Positions 5,533 through 13,374 of a DNA stretch of 16,423 bases are shown here, one piece after another. The notes beneath the pieces are model-generated. The model was not told the origin of the DNA. It saw only the letters and a program-made list of their open reading frames with translations, and did no database searches. Location: assembly GCA_021844355.1 (NCBI GenBank), contig JAKBTP010000168.1, positions 2,496 to 18,918 on the forward strand, given 5' to 3'. Source of the stretch: a bacterium. GTDB lineage: Bacteria > Chloroflexota > Dormibacteria > Aeolococcales > Bog-877. Position 1 is the stretch's first letter. Each line of letters opens with the position of its first letter. Position numbers and translations under genes: made by a program.

Positions 5533-7266
5533 GTGCTGCTGGAGCTGCGCGTCCGTGGGCTGGCGGTGATCGAGTCCGCGCAGTGCGAGTTCCAGGGCGG
5601 GCTGAACGTGATCACCGGCGAGACCGGCTCCGGCAAGTCGGTCCTGCTGGCGGCGCTGGGGCTGGCCCTGGGGGACCGCGGGGACCCTCAGATGGTGCGC
5701 CAGGGGGCGGGGCGCGCCCTGGTAGCGGCGACCTTCACCTGGCCCGAGGACCAGACCGAGCAGCTTGCCGCCCTGGGCGTGGCCCCGGCCGAGGTGCTGG
5801 TGCTGACCAGGGAGCTGGGGCCGCGAAGCCCCGCCCGCATCAACGGCGGCCTGGTGCCGGCATCACAGCTGCGCGAGTTGGGGGAGAGGCTGGTGGAGCG
5901 GCACGGCCAGGGGACCGCCAGTCGCTGGCTCCGGGAGTCGGACCAGAGGGCCGGCCTGGACGGGTACGCGGGCGGGAGGGCGCTGGAGCTCAGGTCCTCG
6001 GTGGCTGAGCTGGAGCGCCAGCACCGGCTGGTGGCCCAGCGACTCGCCGTGGCTCGGGACCGCAACCTTGCGGAGGCATCCAACCTGGCCATGGCCCGCT
6101 CCGACCTGGCCGAGCTGGAGGCCGCGCGGCTGGTGCCTGGGGAGGACGATCGGCTGAGCGAGGAGCGCGAGCGACTCCTGCACCTGGCCCGGCTCAGAGA
6201 GGCGGCTGAGGGGCTTCGCCGGGTGGTGGCCGGCTCCGACGCCGAGCCGGGGGCGGCGGACGCCATCGCGACTGAGCTCCAGGCGGGCCGTCCCGCGTTC
6301 GCCATCGACCCCGAGCTGGACCGCTCACGGACCCAGGCGGAGGACGCCCTGGCCATCCTGCGTGATCTTGGGCTCCAGCTGGGCTCCTACCTCGAGCGAC
6401 TCCCGCTGGACCAGGATCGGCTGGAGGAGGTGGAGGAGCGGCTGCAGCTGCTGGAGCGGGTCGCCCGCCGCCACGGGGGCAGTCTTGAAGAGGCCATCCG
6501 GCGTCGGGAGGCGGCCCGCCAGCTGCTGGCCGCCGAGGGGACGGCCGGCCTCGACCTGCGGGAGCTCGAGGCCCAGCTTGAGGAGCTGGGAGAGAGACTG
6601 GCGACCTGCTGCCAGGAGCTGACCGATATCCGCAGCAGAGCTGCCTCCCAGCTCGCGGCGGAGGTGACCGCCGACCTACATCAGATGCTCATGCCCGCCG
6701 CGGAGCTCCAGGTCCAGCTCTGGCAGGACGAGGACCCTGAGGGGGTGCCCGGGCCGGGTGGGGTCCGCTACAGGGTGTCCGCGGACGGGTGGGACAGAGT
6801 GCGGTTCCTGCTGGCCGCCAACCGTGGGGACCCGCTCCGGCCACTCACCGAGGCCGCCTCCGGGGGTGAGCTCTCCCGGGTGGTGCTGGCGGTGCTGGCG
6901 CGGCTGTCGATCCGGGCCGAGGCCCAGACCGTCGTCTTCGACGAGATCGATGAGGGGCTCGGTGGCGAGGCGGCAAACCGGGTGGGCGACCTGCTGCTCC
7001 AGGTGGCCGGACAGCGCCAGGTGATCTGCGTCACCCATCTGGCCACCATCGCCGCCCGGGGCGAGCGTCACCTCAGGGTGCTCAAGAGTGAGTTGCAGGG
7101 CCGGTCGCTGAGCCATCTCGAGGCGGTGGAGGGGGAGGCCCGCGTCGACGAGCTGGCACGGCTCCTGGCCGGGGAGGCGACCCCCACCGCGGCGCGAAGT
7201 CACGCCGCCGAACTGCTGGCCGCGGTGGGGGCCGGGGTGCCGACCTCGGGGGGGAGAGATGGCTGA
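5533..7266 (+). CDS. recN: DNA repair protein RecN
   Basis: RecN is an SMC-like ATPase that acts early in double-strand break repair. The 577-residue protein has the N-terminal LRVRGLAVIESA and Walker A GETGSGKS (29-36), a long central charged coiled-coil region (about 150-370), and a C-terminal ATPase half with signature SGGELSR (443-449), Walker B VVFDEIDEGLGG (D470, E471) and switch VTHLATIAA. Typical RecN has DEVDTGIGG and THLPQVAA at the last two places, so this copy is somewhat divergent but keeps the catalytic residues. The start is GTG 5533, one base after the nadK stop, with no good Shine-Dalgarno. I see no LexA-type box upstream, so damage control would have to act at the operon level. 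Confidence 0.96.
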   Translation: MLLELRVRGLAVIESAQCEFQGGLNVITGETGSGKSVLLAALGLALGDRGDPQMVRQGAGRALVAATFTWPEDQTEQLAALGVAPAEVLVLTRELGPRSPARINGGLVPASQLRELGERLVERHGQGTASRWLRESDQRAGLDGYAGGRALELRSSVAELERQHRLVAQRLAVARDRNLAEASNLAMARSDLAELEAARLVPGEDDRLSEERERLLHLARLREAAEGLRRVVAGSDAEPGAADAIATELQAGRPAFAIDPELDRSRTQAEDALAILRDLGLQLGSYLERLPLDQDRLEEVEERLQLLERVARRHGGSLEEAIRRREAARQLLAAEGTAGLDLRELEAQLEELGERLATCCQELTDIRSRAASQLAAEVTADLHQMLMPAAELQVQLWQDEDPEGVPGPGGVRYRVSADGWDRVRFLLAANRGDPLRPLTEAASGGELSRVVLAVLARLSIRAEAQTVVFDEIDEGLGGEAANRVGDLLLQVAGQRQVICVTHLATIAARGERHLRVLKSELQGRSLSHLEAVEGEARVDELARLLAGEATPTAARSHAAELLAAVGAGVPTSGGRDG

Positions 7267-7960
7267 TCCCGAGCAGACGAGACAGCTGGAGGAGCTAAGC
7301 AGTCTGGCCGCAGCCCTCCAGCGGCGGGAGGTCGACCCGGCGGAGGTCTCCCTGGCCGAGCTCAGCGCCCGACTCCGGGCCAGGGTGGATGCGGACGCGG
7401 GAAATCTGGACCTGCTGTGGGCCGCGGAGTCGCTCCGAGAGCTGACCCGGCTTGTGGAGCTGAAGCTGGGCCGGTTCGACCCCGAAGAGGCAGAGGCTCC
7501 GCTGCCCAGCCTCGCCGACCCTGATCCGGACCCCGCCCTTCGCCTGGAGGAGTACCGGCTGTTCAAGGCCGCCGCGGAGGTGCTCCTGGCGGACGCGGCC
7601 ACCGGTCCCAAGGCATTCCTGCGGGTGCTGGGAGTGCCGGTGGAGCCCCGGCCCACGATCCGCCTGAAGCCGGAGGCGCTGGCGGCGGCCTTCGGGGAGG
7701 TGCTCTCCCGGCTGCCTCCCCAGGTGACCATGGAGGCCACCTCGCCGAGGTACTCGATCGAGGTCCGTTCGGCGCACCTGCTCGAGGAGCTGCGGAACCG
7801 GGGAGAGCTGGTCTTCGACCAGGTCTTTGCCGCCGCCGCCGACCGGCTGGAGGCGGTGGTCCTGTTCATGGCGCTGCTGGACCTCCTCAACCGGGGGCTG
7901 GCGGTCTGCGAGCAGCGGGGCGACGGGCCGATCAGGGTGGAGCTACCCGTTGGCGGCTGA
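7259..7960 (+). CDS. scpA: Segregation and condensation protein A (kleisin)
   Basis: ScpA is the kleisin that bridges the two SMC heads and binds ScpB in the chromosome condensin. The 233-residue protein has the helical N-terminal block LQRREVDPAEVSLAELSARL (19-38), matching the family's RREEIDIxDIPIAEI pattern, then LLWAAESLRELTRLVELKL, an acidic linker, and a C-terminal winged helix with AVVLFMALLDLLNRGLAV. The usual start FEGPLDLLL is missing: the residues before the first helix read TRQLEELSS, and the frame upstream of ATG 7259 does not supply it. ATG 7259 overlaps recN by eight bases and follows a purine-rich GGGGGGAG. Its position directly before scpB supports the call. Confidence 0.87.
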   Translation: MADPEQTRQLEELSSLAAALQRREVDPAEVSLAELSARLRARVDADAGNLDLLWAAESLRELTRLVELKLGRFDPEEAEAPLPSLADPDPDPALRLEEYRLFKAAAEVLLADAATGPKAFLRVLGVPVEPRPTIRLKPEALAAAFGEVLSRLPPQVTMEATSPRYSIEVRSAHLLEELRNRGELVFDQVFAAAADRLEAVVLFMALLDLLNRGLAVCEQRGDGPIRVELPVGG

Positions 7961-8522
7961 ACCGAGGTCGGAGCCGGAGGCGCTGGCTGGAGCGCTGGTC
8001 GCGATCCTCTTCGTGCGCGCCGAGCCGCTGGCGGTGGCGGAGCTGGCGAACACCATGGGGGTTGACCGCCAGGGGGTGAGGCGGGCTGCCGAGCTGGCGG
8101 CCGTGCTCCTGGAGGGCACCGGGCTCCTGTTGCAGCGCAACCTCGATCAGCTCCAGCTCGTGACCCACCCTGATGTGGCCTGGGCCGTCCAGCGGGCGCT
8201 GCAGCCCGAGGTGGCTGGACGCCTTTCCCGGCCCGCCCTGGAGACGCTGGCGATCGTCGCCTACCGCCAGCCGGTGTCCAGGGCCAGCGTGGAAGCCATC
8301 CGGGGGGTCAACTGTGACGCCGTGCTGGAGCGGCTTCAGGCCCACGACCTCATCACCGAGGTGGGGAGGGGGGAGGGGCCGGGACGCCCGCGCCTCTTCG
8401 CCACCACCCTGAGGTTCCTGCAGGTGGTGGGGCTCTCGTCGATCGACGAGCTTCCCCCGCTGGAGCCAGCCGGGGGGAACGAGTGGTTGCGCCGGGTGGT
8501 GGAGCGATCCGATGCCAGCTGA
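7950..8522 (+). CDS. scpB: Segregation and condensation protein B
   Basis: ScpB dimers bind ScpA and regulate the SMC complex. The 190-residue protein has two winged-helix domains; the second carries the diagnostic run LSRPALETLAIVAYRQPVSR (92-111), then EAIRGVN, GRGEGPGRPRLFATT (139-153) and LSSIDELPPL (162-171). I infer TTG 7950 as the start: GGTGGAG at 7936-7942 lies seven bases upstream, and it gives a family-like N-terminus (ALAGALVAILFV). The frame is open back to 7827, but those codons are a proline- and tryptophan-rich shadow of scpA. The gene overlaps scpA and rluB by 11 bases each. Confidence 0.93.
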   Translation: MAAEPRSEPEALAGALVAILFVRAEPLAVAELANTMGVDRQGVRRAAELAAVLLEGTGLLLQRNLDQLQLVTHPDVAWAVQRALQPEVAGRLSRPALETLAIVAYRQPVSRASVEAIRGVNCDAVLERLQAHDLITEVGRGEGPGRPRLFATTLRFLQVVGLSSIDELPPLEPAGGNEWLRRVVERSDAS

Positions 8523-9231
8523 GCGGCTGGGGCGGTGGTTGGCCCGCCAGGGCATCGCCTCCCGAAGGGGAGCGGACGAGCTTCTGCGCCAGGGCCGGGT
8601 GCGGGTGAACCAGGTTCCCGCGCCCCCGAGCGGCCAGCTCATCGACCCGGACCGGGACCTCGTCGAGGTGGACGGCCGGCGAGTCGAATCCGACCGGGGG
8701 CCCCGCCGCTACCTGGCGCTCAACAAGCCCGTGGGGGTGGTCTCCACGGTCCGGGACCCTGAGGGCCGCCCGACCGTCCTCGACCTGGTCCCGGACGGAG
8801 CCGGCCTCTTTCCCGTGGGGCGCCTGGACCGGGACTCTAGGGGGCTTCTCTTCCTCACAGACGACGGCGAGCTCGCCCAACGGCTGACCCACCCCAGGTA
8901 CGGCGCCCCCAAGACCTATCGGGTGCGCCTGGCCCAGCCCATCTCCCGCAGCCAGCTGCAGGAGCTGCGGGAGGGCCCGGCGCTGGAGGACGGCCCCACC
9001 CATCCCACGGCGGTTCGGCCCGAGGCCCGGGGAGAGGTCCTCTTCGTCACCCTGCGGGAGGGCCGAAACCGTGAGCTGCGGCGCATGCTGGAACTGGTGG
9101 GCTCCACCGTCCTCGACCTGGAGAGGGTGGAGTTCGCCGGGATCCGGCTGGGCACCCTCCCCCCGGGGGCGGTGCGGGAGCTGAGCCGGGCGGAGGTTGC
9201 CCGCCTGCGCCGTGAGGCGGGGCTTGGATGA
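8512..9231 (+). CDS. rluB: RsuA/RluB-family rRNA pseudouridine synthase
   Basis: This enzyme converts a uridine of rRNA to pseudouridine; in this gene neighbourhood it is usually the 23S RluB type. The 239-residue protein has an N-terminal S4 RNA-binding domain (about 3-58, ERLGRWLARQGIASRRGADE) and a catalytic domain with ALNKPVGVVST (69-79), GRLDRDSRGLLFLTDDG (103-119, catalytic Asp106), PKTYRV and EGRNRELRRML. ATG 8512 has GGAG at 8501-8504 and overlaps scpB by 11 bases; the stop overlaps cmk as ATGA. The scpA-scpB-rluB-cmk order is common in Bacillota and Chloroflexota. The exact rRNA target (23S or 16S) cannot be read from the sequence. Confidence 0.93.
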   Translation: MPAERLGRWLARQGIASRRGADELLRQGRVRVNQVPAPPSGQLIDPDRDLVEVDGRRVESDRGPRRYLALNKPVGVVSTVRDPEGRPTVLDLVPDGAGLFPVGRLDRDSRGLLFLTDDGELAQRLTHPRYGAPKTYRVRLAQPISRSQLQELREGPALEDGPTHPTAVRPEARGEVLFVTLREGRNRELRRMLELVGSTVLDLERVEFAGIRLGTLPPGAVRELSRAEVARLRREAGLG

Positions 9232-9929
9232 CAGCCGCTCCCATCTCCGTGACCATCGACGGGCCAGCGGGGGTGGGGAAGTCCACCGTGGGGAGGAGGG
9301 TGGCCCGGGAATTGCAACTTCCGTTCCTTGACACCGGCCTCCTCTACCGGGCCCTGGCCCTGGCGGCGGCCGAGCGCTCGGTCGGCCCGGACGGGGCCGC
9401 AGAACTGGTCAGGGGCCTCGATCTCGCGATCAACCTGGACCCCGCGGCTCCCGAGGGGGCCTGGCGGGCGCGCCTTGGCGACCGCGACCTGGGAGCCGAA
9501 CTGTGGGCCCCGGGAAACGCGGTGCTTCTGGCCAGGATCGCCGCCGAGCCGGCGGTCCGCGCCGCCCTGCTTCCCCTGCAGCGCCGACTGGGGAGAGCAG
9601 GGGTGGTGGCCGTCGGCCGGGACGCCGGGTCGACGGTCTTCCCCAGGGCGGAGGTGAAGGTCTATCTGGACGCCCCCTTCGAGGTGAGGATGGAGCGCCG
9701 TCGCTCGGAGCTGGAGCGGCTCGGGCTGGCCAGCGCGGAGGTCGCGGTGCGCGAGGACCTGGCCGAGCGGGACCACCGGGACAGTACCCGCAAGGCCGCA
9801 CCGCTCACCATTCCCGATGGTGCGATGGTGATCGACACGGCCCCGATCGACGCCGAGGAGGTGGCCCGCCTGATCCTTCGGCGCTGCCACGAGGTTGGCG
9901 CGCAACCGTCTACCGGCCGGCTCAGCTGA
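9228..9929 (+). CDS. cmk: Cytidylate (CMP/dCMP) kinase
   Basis: Cmk phosphorylates CMP and dCMP with ATP for nucleotide supply. The 233-residue protein carries the P-loop GPAGVGKS (12-19), the CMP-binding DTGLLYRALAL (35-45), the middle block GNAVLLARIAAEPAVR ahead of LLPLQRRLG, GRDAG (130-134), and the lid RDHRDSTRKAAPL (181-193). Compared with the family consensus, DTGAMYRA has become DTGLLYRA and GRDIGT has become GRDAGS; the charged substrate-binding residues Asp35, Arg41, Arg131, Asp132 and Arg188 are kept. ATG 9228 overlaps the rluB stop by four bases. Its position after rluB is standard. I consider it functional. Confidence 0.95.
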   Translation: MTAAPISVTIDGPAGVGKSTVGRRVARELQLPFLDTGLLYRALALAAAERSVGPDGAAELVRGLDLAINLDPAAPEGAWRARLGDRDLGAELWAPGNAVLLARIAAEPAVRAALLPLQRRLGRAGVVAVGRDAGSTVFPRAEVKVYLDAPFEVRMERRRSELERLGLASAEVAVREDLAERDHRDSTRKAAPLTIPDGAMVIDTAPIDAEEVARLILRRCHEVGAQPSTGRLS

Positions 9930-9930
9930 C

Positions 9931-12681
9931 GTGGGAGCCCTTCCGCTGGAGTTCGGTCCCGGGACCGAGTACGTGGCCTTCGACCTGGAGACGACCGGGC
10001 TCTCCCCGCGATCCGACCGGATCATCGAGGTGGGAGCCGTCAGGTTCACAGCAGACGGCACCTCGGCCCAGTTGACGTCTCTGGCCGACCCGGGCATACC
10101 CCTCCCACTTGCCATCCAGCGCCTCTGCGGGCTGTCCGACCACGACCTCGCCGGCCAGCCGAGCCCTGCCGAGGTGGTCGCCCAGCTGGCGGACTTCGCC
10201 CGGGGGGCCGTCCTGGTCGGCCACGGGGTGTCCTTCGATCTCGCCTTCTGCTCCGCCGTCCTGCCGGCGGAATTCGCCCAGCGCCCGGCGGTGGACACCT
10301 CCGAGCTGGCGCGGATCCTCCTGCCCAGGGCACCCAGCCACAGCCTGGAGCAGCTCGGCCGAGCCCTGGGCCTGGTCCACGATCGCCCCCACCGGGCGCT
10401 GTCGGACGCTGACACCACAAGACTCCTGCTCTGGCGGCTGGTGGAGGAGATGCGCAAGCTCACCCCCGGGCTGAGGGCCCGTCTGGCGGCGATGTCCGCC
10501 GGAAGTGGCTGGGCCACCGGCGAGTTCATGGCAAGCCAGCTCCAGCCCGTCGAGCCGGGGAAGTACGACCGGCTCACGGTCCGGCCGCCGTCCCCTGCTG
10601 CGACATCGGGCCCCCATCCCGGGGGCCGCCTCGACCCGGCAGAGGTCGCGGCCGACTTCGCCGAGGGAGGGGTGCTGGCGGCGGCCGATCCCTCCTTTGA
10701 GCTTCGCGAGGAGCAGCAGCAGATGGCGGTGGCGGTGACCCAAGCATTCAACCGGGAGATGCGGCTTCTGGTGGAGGCCGGCACCGGCGTCGGCAAGTCC
10801 CTCGCCTACCTCCACCCGGCGCGCGAGTGGGCCCACCGTACCGGCGACCGAGTTCTCATATCCACCCACACCATCACCCTGCAGGAGCAGCTGCTGGGCA
10901 AGGACCTGCCCGCCCTGGAGGCGGCGCGCCCCCTGCCGGTGCGGGCCGTCGTCCTCAAGGGCCGGGGCAACTACGTCAGCCTGAGGCGGCTGGAGCGATG
11001 GCTCAGCTCCGCTGCCCCGGGGGCCCGGCGCCGGGACCTGGACGAGCTCCGTTTCCAGCTGCGCCTGGTGGTCTGGGCGGAGCAGACCGAGACCGGCGAC
11101 CGGGGGGAGCTGAGGCTGGCGGGCCGCGACCCTGAGCTGTGGGAGCAGGTGGGCTCGACGGTGGACGACTGCCTGGGTCCCGCCTGCCACAACTGGCGGG
11201 ACCGGCGCTGCTTCATGGCCCGAGCCCGGTTGGAGGCTCGCGAGGCGGACCTGGTCATCGTCAACCACGCCCTGCTCCTGGCCGACGCCGACAGCGGCGG
11301 GTCCATCCTGCCGGAGTCCCGTCGGCTGGTGGTGGATGAGGCCCACCACCTCGAGGAGGCCGCCACCCAGGCCCAGTCCGACCGCCTGGGCCCCGGTCGA
11401 GTCGCCGCGGTCGTCGACAGGCTGCCCCGGTTCGGGGATGCCCCCTTGGCCGGCTGGCTGCGGTCGGCCCGAGAGGGGGCCCAGAACGCCTTCGCGGAGC
11501 TGCGCCACCTGCTGGAGCAGCGCGCCGACGGCGGCGACCGCGGGGCCCTGGTCCTGGACCCGCGGCTAGCCGGCGATCCAGCCTGGGCCCGATGCGCCCG
11601 TGCGCTGGGCCGCGCCCAGTCGGCCGCTCAGCGGGCCGCGGTGGGGCTGCGCCAGGCGGCGGTGGCCGCTCCCCTGCAGGAGATGCTCTGGCCGCAACCG
11701 GACAACGCCGCTCGGGAGTGCCTGCTGGCGGCGGATTCCCTCCAGAGCTGCGCCGACTTCCTGGCCTTCACCCTGGCGGCGGTGGCCGGGGAGTCGGCGG
11801 CGAGCCAGCGGGTGGTCTGGGCCGAGCTGGAGGCGCGAGGGCGCGCCGTGCTCCGGTCGGCCCCCTACGAGATCGGGGCCACCCTGGCCGAGCAGCTCTT
11901 CTCCCGGATGGACACCGTGGTGCTGACCTCGGCCACCCTGGCGGTGGCGGGGTCATTTCGCTACGTGCGCGACCGCCTGGGCTTCGACGGAGGAGAGGAG
12001 CTGGTCCTGGCCTCCCCGTTCGACTTCCTGAGCCAGGCTCTGCTCTGCATACCGCGGGGGATCCCACCCCACGACGACCCGCGGCACGCCGAGGTGGTGG
12101 CCCGACTGGTCGACGAGGTGGCCACGGACCTGGGCGGGCGCACCCTGGTCCTCTTCACCGGGTACGCCTCACTGAGGGAGGTGGCCTCCCGTCTGCGCCC
12201 GCGGCTCCAGGGCCGGGGGATCGCCCTTTTGGCCCAGGGGCTGGACGGCACCCGCAACCAGCTCCTGCGTGGCTTTCGCGACCACCCCCGCACCGTGCTC
12301 ATGGGCACCAGCAGCTTCTGGGAGGGGATAGATCTGCCTGGCGATCTTCTCCAGTGTGTGGTCATCGACAAGCTGCCCTTCCCGGTTCCCTCTGACCCCA
12401 TCTTCCAGGCCCGGGCCCGGGGCCGTCCGGACTCCTTCACCCAGCTCTCCCTCCCAGAGGCCGTGCTGCGTCTCAAGCAGGGGTTCGGCCGCCTGGTGCG
12501 AGGCCGGGATGACCGGGGCGCGGTGGTGGTCTGTGACCCCCGGATTCACCAGCGCCGCTACGGGCAGAGCTTCGTCGAGGCGCTGCCCCGGGCGACCATC
12601 TCCGACCAGCCGGTGGAGGCGGTCGGATCGCTGGTCGGGGAGTTCGTGCGGGCGCGGCGGGGGCCGCGCCCGATCCCCTGA
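9931..12681 (+). CDS. dinG: DinG-type helicase fused to an N-terminal DEDDh exonuclease
   Basis: The 916-residue protein joins two nucleic-acid domains. Residues about 12-170 form a DnaQ-like 3'-5' exonuclease: FDLETTG (Asp18, Glu20), GHGVSFDLAF (Asp103) and HRALSD (His154, Asp159). The rest is an XPD/DinG superfamily 2 helicase: Walker A GTGVGKS (Lys289), STHTITLQEQL, DEAH (469-472), TSATLAVAGSF, GTSSFWEGIDLPGD and QGFGRLVR (850-857). In the Fe-S region three cysteines are present (414, 419, 427), but the first expected ligand, in the GRxNYxCLRR context, is Ser350. The start GTG 9931 is one base after cmk; the frame is open to 9895, but those codons overlap cmk. Such fusions are known in Gram-positive bacteria. 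The role is probably repair of forked or R-loop DNA. Confidence 0.93.
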   Translation: MGALPLEFGPGTEYVAFDLETTGLSPRSDRIIEVGAVRFTADGTSAQLTSLADPGIPLPLAIQRLCGLSDHDLAGQPSPAEVVAQLADFARGAVLVGHGVSFDLAFCSAVLPAEFAQRPAVDTSELARILLPRAPSHSLEQLGRALGLVHDRPHRALSDADTTRLLLWRLVEEMRKLTPGLRARLAAMSAGSGWATGEFMASQLQPVEPGKYDRLTVRPPSPAATSGPHPGGRLDPAEVAADFAEGGVLAAADPSFELREEQQQMAVAVTQAFNREMRLLVEAGTGVGKSLAYLHPAREWAHRTGDRVLISTHTITLQEQLLGKDLPALEAARPLPVRAVVLKGRGNYVSLRRLERWLSSAAPGARRRDLDELRFQLRLVVWAEQTETGDRGELRLAGRDPELWEQVGSTVDDCLGPACHNWRDRRCFMARARLEAREADLVIVNHALLLADADSGGSILPESRRLVVDEAHHLEEAATQAQSDRLGPGRVAAVVDRLPRFGDAPLAGWLRSAREGAQNAFAELRHLLEQRADGGDRGALVLDPRLAGDPAWARCARALGRAQSAAQRAAVGLRQAAVAAPLQEMLWPQPDNAARECLLAADSLQSCADFLAFTLAAVAGESAASQRVVWAELEARGRAVLRSAPYEIGATLAEQLFSRMDTVVLTSATLAVAGSFRYVRDRLGFDGGEELVLASPFDFLSQALLCIPRGIPPHDDPRHAEVVARLVDEVATDLGGRTLVLFTGYASLREVASRLRPRLQGRGIALLAQGLDGTRNQLLRGFRDHPRTVLMGTSSFWEGIDLPGDLLQCVVIDKLPFPVPSDPIFQARARGRPDSFTQLSLPEAVLRLKQGFGRLVRGRDDRGAVVVCDPRIHQRRYGQSFVEALPRATISDQPVEAVGSLVGEFVRARRGPRPIP
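9953..9968. repeat. 16-bp perfect palindrome at the 5' end of dinG
   Basis: TCGGTCCCGGGACCGA reads the same on both strands and covers codons 8-13 of dinG, just after the cmk stop. It could be a dimer-binding operator or an mRNA hairpin near the dinG start. A perfect 16-base palindrome can also arise by chance in a GC-rich window this long. It does not resemble a LexA box I know. Confidence 0.4.
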
Positions 12682-12693
12682 GGCCGACCGCAG

Positions 12694-13374
12694 ATGGGAA
12701 CCCTCCACGTGGTAGCCACCCCGATCGGCAACCTTGGGGACATCTCCCAGCGGGTCGAGCAGGTTCTGCGCTCGGCCCAGGTGGTGGTGGCGGAGGACCC
12801 TCGGCACAGCCGGCGGCTGCTCGACCACCTGGGGGTGAGGCCGCGGCTGATCTCCCTGCCCGCGCCTCGGGAGGCGGAGCGCATTGGAAGGGTTCTCGCG
12901 GCGCTGGAGGGTGTTGACGTCGCCCTGATCTCGGATGCCGGCACCCCGGGGATCAGCGACCCCGGCCGCAGGCTGGTGGCCGCTGCGAGGGCTGCGGGCC
13001 ACCAGGTGCTGGCGATCCCGGGCCCGTCGGCGGTGGTGGCGGCGGTGGCGGCCAGCGGGCTGCGCGCCGACCGCTTCGCCTTCCTCGGCTTCCTGCCCCG
13101 AACCCGTGGGCGGATGGCCCGCGTCCTGGGCTCGGCGCCCGACCTGGCCCTGGTCTTCTTCGAGGCCCCGCAGCGCTTGGCTTCGACGCTGGCGCTGTGC
13201 GCTGAGCTTCTCCCCGACCGGCAGGTGGCGGTGGCTCGCGAGATCTCCAAGCTGCATGAGAGCTGGCACCTCGGCACCGCCGCCGAGCTGGCGGTCCAGT
13301 TCCGCTCGGCGCCGGCGCGCGGGGAGTGCACGGTGGTGGTGGAGGCCCCGGCCCGGAGCGCGTCCCGTGGGTGA
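12694..13374 (+). CDS. rsmI: 16S rRNA 2'-O-ribose C1402 methyltransferase RsmI, short form
   Basis: RsmI methylates the 2'-OH of C1402 in the 16S decoding centre using S-adenosylmethionine. The 226-residue protein matches the catalytic tetrapyrrole-methylase fold: VVATPIGNLGDIS (6-18), AEDPRHSRRLLDH (33-45), SDAGTPGISDPG (80-91), IPGPSAVVAA (108-117), FLGFLPR, FFEAPQRL and AREISKLHE (181-189). Usual RsmI proteins are about 270-290 residues with a small C-terminal helix-turn-helix domain; this one stops right after the catalytic domain, and tatD begins before its stop codon. AEDTRHT is AEDPRHS here. ATG 12694 is 12 bases after dinG. Functional pairing with rsmA downstream is plausible, since both modify the 16S 3' minor domain. 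Confidence 0.93.
   Translation: MGTLHVVATPIGNLGDISQRVEQVLRSAQVVVAEDPRHSRRLLDHLGVRPRLISLPAPREAERIGRVLAALEGVDVALISDAGTPGISDPGRRLVAAARAAGHQVLAIPGPSAVVAAVAASGLRADRFAFLGFLPRTRGRMARVLGSAPDLALVFFEAPQRLASTLALCAELLPDRQVAVAREISKLHESWHLGTAAELAVQFRSAPARGECTVVVEAPARSASRG

Noticed and set aside
9618..9632. GRDAGS in Cmk (usual GRDIGT) as a sign of inactivity
   Set aside because: The charged residues Arg131 and Asp132 and all other substrate-binding residues are kept, so a conservative variation is more likely.
9900..9931. LexA-type SOS box before dinG
   Set aside because: I looked for the Gram-positive CGAAC-N4-GTTCG pattern and the proteobacterial CTG-N10-CAG pattern near the start and saw no convincing match.
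8916..10796. Very long minus-strand open frame (626 codons) opposite rluB, cmk and dinG
   Set aside because: Its translation is Arg/Ser/Gly/Pro-rich with no recognisable motif, and it lies opposite three genes with intact catalytic motifs. Long antisense frames are expected in GC-rich DNA.
9922..11508. Minus-strand open frame of 528 codons opposite dinG
   Set aside because: Low-complexity Gly/Gln/Arg-rich translation opposite the exonuclease and helicase motifs of dinG; a frame shadow.
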